Shown here: positions 43,592 to 56,435 of the stretch, in pieces
How positions within the stretch are numbered: the first letter of the stretch is position 1
How the letters are laid out: every line of letters begins with the position of its first letter
Assembly: GCA_005406025.1 (NCBI GenBank)
Contig: BGZK01001254.1
Span: 117,060-181,059 of the forward strand
Source of the DNA: Eumeta japonica
Lineage: Eukaryota > Arthropoda > Insecta > Lepidoptera > Psychidae
Length of the DNA: 64,000 nt
Direction of reading: 5' to 3'
Notes under the pieces: generated by a model
Seen by the model: the letters and a program-made list of their open reading frames with translations, nothing else
Told to the model about the DNA's origin: nothing
The model's database searches: none
Program-made: the position numbers and the translations under genes

Positions 43592-45484
43592 TACTACGCC
43601 GAGTCATACTAGTTTAGTTGTTTTAATTGAACGGTCTCATACAGTGCAATGCACGTACCGATGTCGCGTGAGGAAAACTTTCAATACGTTCATGAATAAT
43701 TAATTGACTTTTGTTTACTCTAATAGAAAGAAGTAGAGCATTATGAAATCTATTTCATATAACATTATTACGAAAATGCATTTTTACTTGGACGTACGAT
43801 TCAAATCTTATTTATTTTATTCATAACATAGTCAATACATTTCTTAGTTTCAATTCGAGATGAAACTCGTAAAAGATTAAGTGTGTGAAACATCTAATGT
43901 GAAACACGCAGAAATTTTAGCGTATGTAATACGTAGCCCAGTTATTGTCTCATCATTATTTGTATCCACTAGTTAAATGTAATAAATTTATGTTAGGAAT
44001 TATGAAGAAGGAAAGCAAATGAATCCTGAACAATTTTTTTAGTTTCTTGTATCTCATTTGGAAAGGTTATTTCTAACGAGTAAAAAGCACTCTTCTTACA
44101 CACTCAATTTTAAGAAATTAAAACCTATGAATGAAGGAAATTAATGATAAAAAATAAGAGTATACAAAGCCCTATCAGTATATTATAAGGAAATCAGATC
44201 TAAGGGATGTTCAAAATGTTGAAAATTTTGTAAATTTCAAATTGATTCAGTACCTACATGGTTGTGTGAACGTTTGAAAAAACAAAATAACAGTGTGGAT
44301 ATGTTGGCTGCTTATGGGTAAATATTAAAAGCCGGGAAGATATGTAAAAAAATATAAGACGTGAAATCTTACGATTTGAGAGTTCAATTTGCATTTGACC
44401 GATTCTGGTGTCAAATATTTAAGAAGCTACTATTGAACATCTCAACTTGAAATTCAACAAAATAATTGGTGATTATTCAACAATACGTTATCGCTAACGA
44501 TTTTCCAAAGAAATAGTTGAATAACGAAAAATCAAAGTTTCTTGAACTAACGCTGACTCCTTCATTAGCCAGTTTATACATTTGGTTTAAGAGTTCATAG
44601 GTATGGATATGAGTAGATTTTTGTCAAACTTTATAATCGATATGCATTTCCCAGCCAGCGTATGGGGTGGTTCGTAAAGGTTTTTATTCCTACGATAAAA
44701 ATTACTGTTTTTCTTACTTTATCGTTTACAATATTTCTGTGAACATATTTTTATTGTTTAGAATATCCTTTTTTCACATTTAAATGGCTGCTCTTGAAGG
44801 AAACTTTTTGTAATGTAAAAACGTACCACGTTTTTTATTAATGCAGCATAAAAATCTTGTGTAGTCTTGTGTACGGCTGTTTAGATTTTCTTTATTTACC
44901 GTTTTTTTTACTCGCAGCTAGTGACAATGTAAAGTTAAAAAAATGAAATTATTTTCTTATTACTTTCGATTTCGATCTAAGTCCTGTTAGTCTCGGAAGG
45001 ATTTACTCTACAGTCGGTGACGTTGTAGCATTATGGCAAAGTTCAAGTTTTTCACCAAGATGTAATTTGCTTTTTTTAAAAAAATATGTTTTCTGTGAAT
45101 TTCTCAAGGGATGAATCATAAAGTGCTTCCAAATTATGTTATAGTAAATAAATGCCGTTTTCAGTTTTGTGACATTACTCAACTAAAACCACAAATTGTT
45201 TAGAAATTCGAGGCTGATGACGGGCGGATAGACAAAGGGAAACACGAATTTTACATTAGTTCTTTGCCTCTGAGGAAAACAAAAAAAAAGAAAATTGTAA
45301 ATCGACATGTTGCGGATTTTATTATAATAAAATTGTCTTGCAATTATTGTCGGCATAAGATTATATTATTGATCTTAAACTTCTCACGCATTCGTGTTTT
45401 CTTAGATATTTTTATTAATTAAAACATCATAAGACATCGCACGATTAACAAAGTACTTGAAAGACCTTATATTTTGTTTGGACA
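43592..45484. other. AT-rich non-coding stretch
   Basis: No gene or RNA. 45120-45290 has a relic of dispersed repeat type (GGGCGGATAGACAAAGGG). The rest shows nothing. Confidence 0.5.
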
Positions 45485-45980
45485 GAGTGGAGTGTGCAAA
45501 TAGCGGCGACTGGGCGGCGGCTGCCGAGGGCGCGTGCCGGGCGGCGGCGGGGCGCGGCTGAGGCGCGGGCGGCGCGGACCGGCGCCGGCGGGGCGGCGCC
45601 CGCCCTCATTACGGCCGCGAGTGCAAATCATCGACGTCACGCACCGGGTACACCACGCGCGGTGTCACTTATTTCCGTCCGTGACGTCATTCCACTCGAT
45701 TTAAGCCGTTCCGTTATCGTAAAATAGTTCAAGCGTTTACGTATAAAACTATGGACTTTAAGTATAACATACACCAAATGACATAAGTGCAAATAAACCC
45801 TACTGCCCTTTTTCTGATTCCGCAAATAAACCGACTTCTATTTCCGTGGCTACGTGTCGACCCTTGTCGTTGTAAACGTCTCCAGGCCGCTACGCCCTCG
45901 GCGACTGATGTCACATCAATGAGAAATTTCATTAGCCGTTGGAGTGCTGGCCGCGCCCCGCAGCTGTAGATTACTTAAAA
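45485..45980. promoter_or_regulatory. Very GC-rich island with CRE sites
   Basis: 45500-45620 is almost pure G and C (GCGGCGGCGGGGCGCGG; potential G-quadruplex), followed by ATCGACGTCACGC near 45629 and a perfect palindromic CRE, TGACGTCA, at 45682-45689. CRE sites bind CREB/ATF proteins. The reading frames over it are open on both strands and unsupported. Promoter or enhancer function is inferred. Confidence 0.38.
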
Positions 45981-47479
45981 GCAGTCTTTTAAGTTTGAAC
46001 GATCTTATACATTAAACTAATCTTACAACATTAGTATAAAACCAGAATTTTGTTTGTTTATCACACATTTAAAAACACGCATGAAAGCTGAGGCGTATTT
46101 ATTTGTTTAAAAGAAAAATAAACTATCATTCTCCGCCAACCAGTAGTTTACAATGACTAATAAATTTTGAAAGGCATGGTTACTTCGTCATGGTATAAGA
46201 AATACATATAATGGAATGGTAAAGCATATTATGTACTTATATAACCGTTGCATTTCCTAGTTTTTCTGTTTATGTTCCTATACAATAATTTGAAAATTAT
46301 TAAATAGAGGCAATATTATACTTTCAAATTAATGCATTGGCTAAAAAACTGCGCTTGCCAGTTTTTTGCTGTATATTTGCAGAACTTTCTCTAGCGTGAT
46401 GCTTTAGGTAAGTTTACATTTGCAATAACAATTGCGCAATTCGATCTTAGAGATATCATTTTTAGCTGCTGTAAACACTTTTTTTTCATTTTCGCACAAC
46501 CGTACGAATTTTGAAATAAAATGAGACATAATTACTGTGCATACAAAGAAAAAAAGTCAATTCCAAGTTTCATTACAGGTCAATTTAATATACGGATCAC
46601 TAATTTTACATAAGTAAAAATATGTTTTAAATCGATTTACTTTCTCATTTATTATCATTAACCAATATTACTGAGCCTATGTACTGGTGCTAAATTTAAT
46701 TAATAGGTACTATATTTTTAATGACGGATAATGAAAAAAATAATAGATAATTTTGTTACTAATGTGGTACGATACATTTTACAAAATGGACGAGTGAACT
46801 CGATCCAAAAATTTTTAAGATGTTTTACAATTCATGCGCAAATTGCAATGGGTCTTTTGAAAGATATTGATGGTTTTTTAACAAAACAGAAACATCATAC
46901 AGTTATTATTTGTGCTTTTCAATTAATATTGAGTAGACGTCATCTAAAAATGTTTTTAATTTCCTAGTATTCGCCAAAGTTTCTATTAAAATTTCAAGAT
47001 TCATATTTTAATGAGAGCAAAATAAAGGTTTTTTTAGATCTCGTGGTTTCATTTGGAACGCGATAAAGATTCTTCTATAAGTTTCATTTTTTGTTTTAGT
47101 AATAAAACTGGAGCTCAGGTGCATTTTATTATTCATTTCATGACACATGTAATTCTTTTTTTTTGTCCGTAACACCAAGAAAAATTATTCTAAATTCGAC
47201 TGGTATGTAAATCTTTTGAAAGAAATGAAATTCTTCACAAAAATTGTCTTGATAGTCATGCTCTTAGGTTGTATCTAAAGTAAAACAGGGCAAAAATTGG
47301 AAGTTGTCAAAATTAGGAGAAAAAACATCTCTTCCAACTTTTTCAAAACTTTTTTAAAACACTAATGTGTATATAAAACTAAAGGTCGCATAGAAAACAG
47401 GTCCTTCAAAAACGATGCCATACATATCTTCTGGTAGATGGAATACGTTCCCAAATTTTACATGTCACACTTCAGGTAT
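45981..47479. other. AT-rich non-coding stretch
   Basis: No gene supported; a 78-codon frame at 46731-46967 has no known motif. A small hairpin (AAAAAACTG, loop CGCTTGC, CAGTTTTTT) lies near 46347-46371. Confidence 0.45.
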
Positions 47480-47960
47480 TTTATATTCGTCGCCACCCCC
47501 ATTGTGTTCCGGCCCATCCGATGTATCGGGACGCGAGTAAACTACCCGATCTAGGGCTTTGAGGTCTCCGGCGGTTAATAAAGTCCCGCACATTCTACGG
47601 CGGAGTCGACTTCACATACGCCAGAATTCCGTTCTAAGGCGGCTGCTCACTTAGGGTAATATTTCAAAACATGTGTCATTCATAACTTTCGCCGTCGCAA
47701 TGTCTGTCGATGGAGCCGCGCGAAAGGTCTCAATAATAAATTTTTCGCGAGCCCACGCCGGAGCTTATCCGACGCGCGCTCGCAGGTATACGTTTTACGG
47801 CCGCACGGGAGCAAATAAACGAAAAATAAAAGTCAAAATGGCGAACGTAAAACTATTTGTTGAAATATTTGGAGGGGAACGCGTATTGTTATATGTCTCG
47901 GACGTAGGTATATTGGAAAGTCGATATGATTACGGCTTTATTTAATGGCGCCTATGTGAC
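47480..47960. promoter_or_regulatory. Mid-GC island, candidate regulatory element
   Basis: Unique sequence with GGCGGTTAATAAAGTCC (homeobox-type TTAATAAA), TCTACGGCGGAGTCGAC and CGTTTTACGGCCGC. The 90-codon plus frame at 47673-47945 has no domain. Confidence 0.33.
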
Positions 47961-48189
47961 AATAAAAAGAAAATATTTTAAAGCATACAAAGAATCATTC
48001 CTCGATCAAACATCAAATCGATCTTCCTTAATACACCATATGAATATAAATGAATTTCTTAGTAAAAACAACTGATTTACATTAGTTTGCAATACTAAAG
48101 TAAGTAAAACACTTTGTCCAAAATGCAATATTGAGACGAATTTTGTTTTAATAGATACACATTATAGTATTTGGTTTCGTCAATTCAAT
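47961..48189. other. AT-rich spacer
   Basis: Nothing recognised. Confidence 0.5.
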
Positions 48190-48470
48190 CTTTGCTGGAT
48201 TTAAATCACCCTACTGCTGAGCTATACCCTAACGCAGTCATTTTGTTGCACACCGAGAGGCTTTCGGCGATCTGAGTGCTCTACGCTGATCCGGCGCCAG
48301 TTAAAAGCTGTTAATGACCGTTGTCACCAATGCGGTGACAACATCCGTGAGACACCGAGCGAGTGGTTTAATTAGATTTAAGATTAACTGATCGCCCAGT
48401 TGACCGTGGTCGAGATCGAACCGGATACCTTTTACTTGAACTCGGCGGTGGTTCAGTAAATAAGACATAA
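48190..48470 (-). repeat. tRNA-derived SINE relic
   Basis: On the minus strand CTGAACCACCGCCGAGTTC is followed by a B-box-like GGTTCGATCTC within TATCCGGTTCGATCTCGAC near 48417. The body holds TGTTGTCACCGCATTGGTGA and ends near GTGATTTAAATCC. The body words are shared in diverged form with the SINE at 50465-50700. The strand call rests on the B box. Confidence 0.55.
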
Positions 48471-48499
48471 ATGAGGCCATTGAACAGATTTAAATTTTT

Positions 48500-48765
48500 G
48501 ATAAAATCAAACCTCTCCTACAGAACACCGTCCATCACGGCAGACGCGACGGTCGCACCCAGCGCGGACGGCGGCACCGGCCCCGGCGCTACGTCCGCGT
48601 CGGAAATGGCTGTACGTTAGATCGGCGAGCTCCTGAAAGCGGACAGACGTCAGCGCGCCGGCTGATGCGTCCTTCCGCCGCGCGCCGCCGCGCCGCGCGT
48701 TACGTGACGCTAGTGTTACGTGCGCTTTCGATGGCCGCGGCGCGACCACAATGGGAGCTTTTGTG
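48500..48765. promoter_or_regulatory. GC-rich island, candidate regulatory element
   Basis: Dense CG-rich block (GGCACCGGCCCCGGCGC, CCGCCGCGCCGCGCG) with TTACGTGACGCTAG and GTTACGTGCG words. A minus-strand frame of 80 codons (48507-48749) is Arg/Ala-rich with no domain. Confidence 0.3.
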
Positions 48766-50464
48766 AAATAAAAATGACGTAGGTACTATTTTTAGATCTC
48801 TCACCTTGAAGGTCCAGAACGAACCGGTATGATGAGATTTCTGTACCTTTTATTATGGTTCTATGTCATGTACGTTTTTTTTGAAACTATACTGTCGATG
48901 TCGCTATTAAATTAATGTTTTAGTAATAGTTTCTTTTATATTCGGTAAATTATTTAGTACATTTTTTTCTTAAAGTTGTATATAGGGTAAATTAAAAACA
49001 TAAAAAATTTTGGTTAATATTATGAAAAGAGTGGCTCCGAAAAGAGGTTTATGCTTATTTTAAAAATTTTCACCCCATTAGTGTATGATTAACGCTCAAA
49101 TATGTATAACAATATTTTTTTCTCATTTTACTCCAGAGCTTACAAACAAAAAAAATTAATTATTTGTACTAGTATAAAATTTCTGGAGCACTACAAAAAA
49201 AATATAATATGAAGTTCCTATTCAATTTATTCAAAGTTCTCAGAAATTATAAATATTTGCAATTACTGAAAAATCTAAAAACAAAATCCTTCCCTAAACC
49301 GTTTAATATGTTTACTATAATATGCATAATATGCGTAGATCAATGTACCAATAATTTGTAAGACTGTGTATCCCTCGATATACAAATTTAACTCGCGCTT
49401 ATTTGATTTGTCTTCTTATCTCATTTGATAATGCGAAAATATTAATTTCGGTAAAATAAAAATTTTGTGAAATATCGTAACTAAGAAAGGACATTTCAGA
49501 GATGATGTCAAAATTATTTCTCTCGACAAATGGCTTAATAATATTTGTGGTGGTCTGTGAAAAGAGTAAAAATAAAATTTTGGTCCGTATGAAATATTAA
49601 TCTATTTTTATTGATAACCAAAAAAAATATTGTTCAATAAATAGACGCATGCTATTAATCAAAAATGAAATACAATTTGTTTTCTTTTGTATTTATATCG
49701 GAATAAAAGATTGCAATACTTTTAGTAGTCTAGTACAAAATTTTTAATATGATTTTAAAAAACAAATATTTAAAATTATTATATGTACCATAAAAGATGC
49801 CTTTTATTAAATGCTTTTCTTTATTTAATTTCATTTACCTCTTTTTTAAAATAAAAGTCATTAATAATGTTCAATAAAATTTTAATTAAGTATTACCAAT
49901 AATCATTTCGAAACTAAGTTCAACCACAACCAATCAAAGTGAAGTAAGTACCTACTCTAAAGAGTACATTGAAGACTTGCACTTGTTATCATATGATAAT
50001 AACCAGTGACGTGCCATAACCATAATCCTATAAATTTTGGGTGAGTGTAGACAGTTTTAATACTTGAAATAAAGGAGTGGCCTAATAAAGTATAATCGAA
50101 ATACAAGCAAGTATTCCCTAGAAACGTAAACATTAATCAATGTTGCATTGGCTACAATTTTTCTTCAATTTTTAAATTATTCGATTAAGCGATTGGAAAG
50201 TGATAACGTCTTTTTTAATATGCCTCGGAATTAAATATTTTGGTGTATAACAACGCAAATTAATGTTGAACCAGCGTCATCTGTACATATTATTCCAAGC
50301 TATTTAGTTTCAGATTTAAAACGTAGACCTATTACCCAATGAGACTACAGATATTATCTTGGTGGAATCAATGTCTCGCTCTCTTGTTATTTTCCACGTT
50401 TACGTACAAGTAATTTAATAAATATGCATATGAGTCACTTTGGAATGTTATATTCCATTAAATG
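48766..50464. other. AT-rich non-coding stretch
   Basis: Among the most AT-rich parts of the window. No gene, RNA or recognised repeat. Confidence 0.55.
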
Positions 50465-50700
50465 ACATCTAGGGCCATCGGCTTACGGCAGGTCGGAGGG
50501 CCGTTAACGACCATCGCCTCCGATGCGATGATAACATTCGGAACCGACGGCTAAATGTACTCTCCGAGACACGGAGAGTGTGGTGTGATTTGATACTAGT
50601 TATAAACTCACTGCTCAATTCGCCTGTGGATCAGGACGAAATTCAGTACCTTTTAGCCTCAAGCAGACAATGATAACCACTGACCCACCACCGCATCCTT
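50465..50700 (-). repeat. tRNA-derived SINE relic
   Basis: On the minus strand GGTGGTGGGTCAGTGGTTA is A-box-like, GGTACTGAATTTCGTCC is a degraded B box, and the body contains ACATTTAGCCGTCGGTTCC and GGCGATGGTCGTTAACGG before TTACGGC and GGCCCTAGATGTC. Body words match the SINE at 48190-48470. Confidence 0.6.
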
Positions 50701-51765
50701 CTCAGTCCTTTAAATTTAAATAAGGACATTGTGGGAGAGCAGCCTCGAGCGACAAAAAATAACAAAAAAAAACTATTTACAGTGTAGCAACAGGTAAAAA
50801 TAAATTTTATTTTTAACGTTGCAATAATTATAAGCACTATTTAAATTTATTTTGTGAATAAGATTTAAATTAAAATACCATTTCTTATCATACGTATATT
50901 ATAACACCTTCACACCTTAAAAATCAAACTGTTTCCATTTTTTAATAGAAACACCATTTTTTATGATGGTAAAATGGTTTGAATATTCTGTGGATTTTGA
51001 ATATGAACAGTTTAAAGATTGAATTTTTTAATTTATGAATTGACATTGAGCTTCAAAAAATATTTTTGAATTGTTTGATGAATTGTTTTGTTTTGGTATA
51101 TAATCGATTTTTTAAGTTTCATAATTTTGGTTTATTTTTTAGTAATAGTTGAAGGTAGTCAGTGTCTTTGTGCCTACATCAACTACACACGTTAGTATAA
51201 AACGGCATATAAAGATTGAATAATGGACTAAGGCATAAATTTAGTAATGAAAATTTGTAAGCGACAATTCGTAATACGGAAACATGATTTGTAAAAGACA
51301 GAGAAAAAAAAGGGAAAACAAAAAAAAAAGAGTAAAGAAAATTATTGGAGTTCACAAAATATTTTTTATGAAAGATTAATCTAACATATTAAAGAAAAAA
51401 GCAAAAACGGCTCTTGATTATCGCCTCACGAGCGCGCAGAAAAATGTGATATGTATATTTAATTTACGTATTGCTCATATGTTGTTTCATACAATAATAA
51501 AAATATTTCTCCTAATTAAAATATTAAATTGAGTGGTTTTGCATTCACTTAATAATTATCATTTTTCATATCATTACAAAATAGTCTTCCAGGAGGGCAG
51601 TGCTGAAAATGGTATGTTTTTAATAGGTAAAGTGTTTATATTTACATACATTGCAAATTAGTTTGCGTACAAATTCTCTTTTTGATTAATGTATTTACTT
51701 GAATTCAAAATTATAACATTCCAAAAAAATGGTTAAGAATATTTATATTAATACAACCAGTCTAA
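50701..51765. other. AT-rich non-coding stretch
   Basis: No gene or repeat recognised. Confidence 0.55.
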
Positions 51766-52640
51766 AACGAAAGCCGTGTAGCTCGTCCTACGGCCTAATA
51801 AATACAACGCCCTAACGCGGCCCTCGTCGCGAAGGCAAAGCGGCAACAAACGGGCGGGATATCAAATTGTCGAGCGAGCAAACACATTAAAGGGTGGCTG
51901 GCAAACGGTGCTAATGATTATCTATACATTGGGTGCGTCGCCGCGGAGCGAAAAAAAAAATGTAAATATAAATAAATGAATATTTCATCGTTCTTTGTTT
52001 TAGTCGGGCGGGTGGCAGCTGCGCGGCGCGAGCGGCGGCGGGGGCAGCTTATCTGCGGCCGCACCTTTTGTCAGCAGGCGTTGACCTAAATCGACCTTCG
52101 TTGCGCTCGCCTCGGACGTGTCCGTTTCGAATAGACCCGACGTTTCGGCAGCGAAATAGAATCGTAACGGCACAACCGCCCGACGCGCTACGGGAATGCG
52201 ATTGCACGTTCGCTTTATACTTTCGTGCCGTCAATTTCACAGAGAGAAAATAGCTTTTAATTGCAAATTATACACGACTGCGGCAGGTGAAGAACGTACG
52301 GCGACCACGCGAGTCGGGTTTGCATTGTGACGTGATCGAGTATCTGCGATAGCCAAGAGCTTGATCATAATCGAGTGGAGCAGTGCCAGGCGCCGCCCCA
52401 GGTAGCTCCATTTTGAATCACAGCAGCGGTGAACTGCCGGAGCTACCGCAGGGGCGCTGCGCCGCGACACAATTATTGCTCTACCTTTTTTTAGAAGGGC
52501 GGCGCGAGGGCGAACCGCGCCTGTCTGCGCGTAGTTTACATTCCGTCAAGCTAAACCTCTCCGTGACAAGCGCCGCCTCTCGACATGGACTCGGTCCGCA
52601 CTTTCCTCTTCATACAATGTATATTTGTCTTCTAGATTTT
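51766..52640. promoter_or_regulatory. Large GC-rich island, candidate enhancer or promoter region
   Basis: The first block (51770-51950) reads CCTACGGCCTAATAAATAC, GCGAAGGCAAAGCGGC and GGTGCTAATGATTATC, a mix of homeobox-type TAAT words in CG-rich context. The second (52000-52580) is CG-rich with CAGCTTATCTGCGGCC. Opposed frames at 52049-52240 and 52068-52253 mirror each other and are unsupported. Unique sequence; enhancer role inferred. Confidence 0.38.
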
Positions 52641-53645
52641 TTTTAGACGTACTTTAGTGATTGGACTGGATTTTTTACAATTATTCAGTAATAATTGATC
52701 AAAAAAATTAAATTCAAAAATTTGTAATATTCCAAAGAATGTTTACGCGTTATCATTTAGGTCATCTATTTCAATTTCATTCGACCTTTTTTTATTTTGT
52801 AAATGTTAAATGTATTACTCAAGTTACTTTTAAGATTTTATACTTACATTATTTTAATTTTTGTGGACCGAATAAAGGTTTTATTCAATTGACATCTAGT
52901 ATAGTCATTAAAGATTATTTATTAAAGTTTATATAAACACTTAATTCGCAATACTTAAAGTGTTAGATACATAAGTTTTGGCAAAATCTAAAGCATAATT
53001 ATATAAATTTTAACAGCTTTTAATAGGTCTACTTCTAAGTAATTATGTAATGGAATCTTAGAAACTAAATTCCATGCAATTCTAATTGTTGAATCAACAA
53101 GAAATTTGGCTTTTGTGTGTAGTTCTAATAGCAATAAAATAATATGGTTTTATTGGACTGATCTGATGATGACGTTAAAAAGTAGGGATAAAAATTTCAT
53201 AACGGAACATATTCTAGTCGTGTTTAGGTTCATTAGAATCGTCTTCAGATGCACTCTGTTCATGAGCAATTTTTGTCTTGGTGCCGGAAGATGGACACTA
53301 GACCTTCATAAAGGAACAACGCATTCTAATCTTGAAATGGACTCAGTCGCCAAAAAATGGTACAGAACTGTACGATGTGTCAAGCAGTGGTCTATTTAAG
53401 ATCACGTACTTTTGCATCTGGGCAAGCCTACGTGTCTGTAAGTAGACAAAATCACTGCATAGATTTCAGATAAAGGAAATTATTGTTTCAAGCTTATGGG
53501 GAAGACACATCATAATGCTTATGTATTGGCAGATATGGTGAAGATGTGCACTCAGTAATATTCACTCCAATGAAAATAAACCTTGCAACATTGAGCCCAT
53601 CAAGAAAATTACACAAATTTCGAAAATGGCTCACTTTACATTTAA
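52641..53645. other. AT-rich non-coding stretch
   Basis: A 97-codon plus frame at 53106-53399 has ordinary amino-acid composition but no motif I recognise, and no splice or promoter support. I could not assign it to a transposon. Confidence 0.4.
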
Positions 53646-53691
53646 AATTTCGTTTTTCACTTTCTAATCTTAGAAAGTGAAAAATGAAATT
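53646..53691. repeat. Near-perfect 46-base palindrome
   Basis: The 22-base arms are 53646-53667 and 53670-53691, with only TC between them. The inner 15 bases (TTTTTCACTTTCTAA and TTAGAAAGTGAAAAA) are perfect, then one G-T pair, then six more pairs (AATTTC/GAAATT). As RNA it would fold without a mismatch. Such a short-centred palindrome is expected to be unstable and is unusual here. Confidence 0.92.
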
Positions 53692-54316
53692 AACAGTTTC
53701 ATAAAACTGCACTATTAAACTATATGCACTATTAAACCTAACATTTATTTAAATATTTAGCAAGACTATCAAATTCTGTTGCTTCAAAGAATTACTGGTG
53801 AAAAATTAAATGTTAATTGTCAGATTGATATCAAGTTACGGTTACTGTTCCAATTATGAATTTTATTGTGTGACTGACAACATCAACTGTTTTGACAATA
53901 TTAACAAAGTTAAAGGATTAATATCCAATGACAAACAAAGTATTGTAAGATATACTTGGCCATCGGTGATTGCACTCTAAACCCCATGGTCGATTTGAAA
54001 ATTATGTGGTTTTTTTTAAAGGTGCATTATTTATTATATCCAAACTCAATTTCATCCAGGAGAGTTTGATTGCATTAGATATTTCTCTTTTAGTTCGTGT
54101 GACCGTGACCCCATTTCAATGACGTTTTGATTCACGTAGAAATTTTTCACACTCCGTATTAGGATAGACAAATGGAGAATCTAATGTTTATCTGATCTCT
54201 GTTTACCAGGCGGTGTTACGCGTAAGAAAAATGTGCAAAAATATTCCGAAATGGCATATTGGCATTTGTGACATCAATTTACTGTCACAAATTCTAATTA
54301 TCTTTAAAATTACCTT
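53692..54316. other. AT-rich non-coding stretch
   Basis: No gene. GCACTATTAAAC is repeated in tandem near 53709 and 53727. Confidence 0.5.
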
Positions 54317-54619
54317 GGTTAACAGCCAATTGTGGAGTTAAAACATCAAATTTTGACGTGATTAGCTTTTAACAGTTAACTGTTAATTATTTCAAATGAA
54401 AGTTTGAAGCACACCGCTGTTAATGTTACAAACGCCAAAATGGCGGATTTGAAAGTTAGCTTAGCGTTTGGAGGTGGCCCTACGCACCTCTAACATTATC
54501 ATTTCGAACATACCGGTCAACTGTCAATTGTACAATTGAAACAACGTTTTTTGACGTGTTTCGCTTTTAGCTTTAACAGTTAGCAATTAATTATTGCACA
54601 TGAGAGTTTGAAGCACACC
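54317..54619 (+). repeat. Diverged duplication, about 100-base unit, 198 bases apart
   Basis: Unit A (54317-54416) and unit B (54514-54619) share in order GGTYAAC, GCCAATTGT or GTCAATTGT, TTTTGACGTG, GCTTTTAAC or GCTTTAAC with AGTTA, and AGTTTGAAGCACACC. The interval contains GTTTGGAGGTGGCCCTACG. Both units are rich in AACAGTTAACTGTTAA-like palindromic words. This is probably a decayed satellite or transposon ends in direct orientation. Confidence 0.7.
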
Positions 54620-54739
54620 AACGTGAGTGTAATGTGGCAATGTACAAAGAGGCACTTTTCTGAAAACTGGCTTTCCGCCCACGGCTTTGACCACATGAAA
54701 CTAGAATGTGTTCCTTCATCTCTTATATAGTAAGACCTC

Positions 54740-55040
54740 AATCCTCAATCAAAGAGCTGCCAAACCCAGTCTTGTTTTCGCTTTCAATACTGGGTCCGGT
54801 ACTGTTCTTGACTTCGATCTTGGTCATGCTCTTTATTGTAATTCCGATTCAACATTTGGTTTTGAACTCATTCCTGTTCTTAATTTCGATAGAGGTTTTG
54901 AGTCTCGATTCTGCTCTCCATCGTCTCGTTTTCAATTTCAATACCGCTCACGGTTCCAAATTATTCGAAACCAGGACAAATGCAAGTATAAAAATAAAAT
55001 ATAGGCTATATTGCTCTGGGATAGTGTAGCTTTCTGTGTA
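54740..55040 (+). repeat. Dispersed repeat: degenerate array with GGGATAGTGTAGCTTTCT tail
   Basis: Same architecture as 1708-2015: loose GGTCCGGTACTG, CTTCGATCTTGGTC and ATTCCGATTC words, then ATAAAATATAGGCTATATTG and CTCTGGGATAGTGTAGCTTTCT (with TGTGTAAGAATTTTTATAC after it). Two overlapping frames (54706-55029 and 54708-55004) arise from the array and are not genes. Confidence 0.65.
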
Positions 55041-55574
55041 AGAATTTTTATACTATACACGATCGCATTACCCCCTCTAAGAATAATTTTTTCCTGCCAT
55101 CTGATTTTAATGAAACAAAAACTATCTTTTACTCCAAGCCAAGCTCTATGTACCTATGATAACCGCTTTAAACCGCAATCCATGTAGTGATTTCAGATAT
55201 ATGCGTGAATAGACAGAAAGACAAAAAAATTCAAAATCTTTGTTTCTTCAATGTTACTATTTTTTATATTTTTCATACATACATTTATTATACACATACA
55301 CCAGGTTCTACTGCTTTAGGATATTTATAGAAAAGGTTTAACCTTAGGCTCTTTTGGGACAGACAGAAAACAGGTTCAATAATTATTTTATGCTTTTTTA
55401 GTGCAGCACCTATATAGTATAAAAGCTAGATATTTCGTTTTATATCTTCTTAAATTCATCCTGCGTTCTCTATTACTACGACCTTACCACGCCTCTACTC
55501 CAACGAAAACTCGACAATGGTAAACGGTATCTCATACACGATTTAAATTTAAGATAAGAATAAATATCGTATTG
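55041..55574. other. Non-coding stretch with repeat debris
   Basis: 55090-55240 continues in the style of common repeat 3-prime parts (GATTTTAATGAAAC, AGACAGAAAGACAAAAAAAT). No gene. Confidence 0.4.
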
Positions 55575-55650
55575 ATTGGCAGTGGTAATCATCTACTCTA
55601 TAGTGGGTGGCATGCTCGTTTGCTTCTCAAAATTCTATAAAAATTAATAA
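55575..55650 (+). repeat. LINE or SINE 3-prime tail relic
   Basis: GGCAGTGGTAATCATCTACT and GGGTGGCATGCTCGTTTGCT followed by an A-rich end match a tail (TGGTAATCACTTACCATCAGG...TATGCTCGTTTGCC) very common in lepidopteran retroelements, from memory. Only the tail remains. Confidence 0.5.
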
Positions 55651-56435
55651 ATACTTGGAAAATATAAAATTGCACGCCTTATGTTTTCACTAAATTTCAA
55701 TAAGAAACAAGAAAAAAAATTTGAAGAAAAGTACCTTCTAAAATATATTAATGTAACTATTTCAACTCATATATTTATTTACTAGTAGATGCCGCCACTA
55801 TTTGTGAGAATCCCCTTTTAGTCTATTAACAATTTATATTTTTTATTAAGCACAATTTAACGACACCAAATTAAATAGTCATATTCAATAGAAAATTAAT
55901 TGCTGTAATTCTAAAGCTAATAAAAAGGCTTAATTAATGGATTTTTTACAAGTGATCGTGTTTTTAAGTTTTGCAGAGTTGATTGACAGAATCGGTGTTC
56001 TCGACTATTTTGATGGTTTTTTTTTCGTTTCTATTTTATTAAGTAAATTTTTGAAGCTGACAGAATTAATCTTCATTAAATTATCTGTAAATAGTATGCA
56101 ATGTTTTTTCTATTTTCATATAAATAACCAGAGTATAGAGTAACGAGGTGAAACAAGATTGTAAAGTACTAAAGGCTTTCGCATATGAGTTACGCACTAA
56201 AAATATTAATTAGTCATGATAATAATATTTATGTTTTTAAGTAAAACTATTTATTTGGCGGTATAGTATGCGCGGAATTCTATCCAGCGTAGGGCATCTC
56301 CTGCACTGTTTTTTATTGAATTAATGAACTGTATTGTTCACAACATAATTAACATTTTATGAAAGACTAGAAAGAGATGTAATGGATAAGTTTTCTGTTG
56401 TAATGTAACATCGACCCATATACAAGAAATATCTT
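55651..56435. other. AT-rich non-coding stretch
   Basis: No gene; a 68-codon frame at 55937-56143 is hydrophobic low-complexity and unsupported. Confidence 0.5.

Noticed and set aside
53106..53399. 97-codon frame of ordinary composition
   Set aside because: No family motif, catalytic word or splice support; could be chance or transposon debris.
54706..55029. 107-codon hydrophobic frame
   Set aside because: Produced by the degenerate repeat array and its tail.
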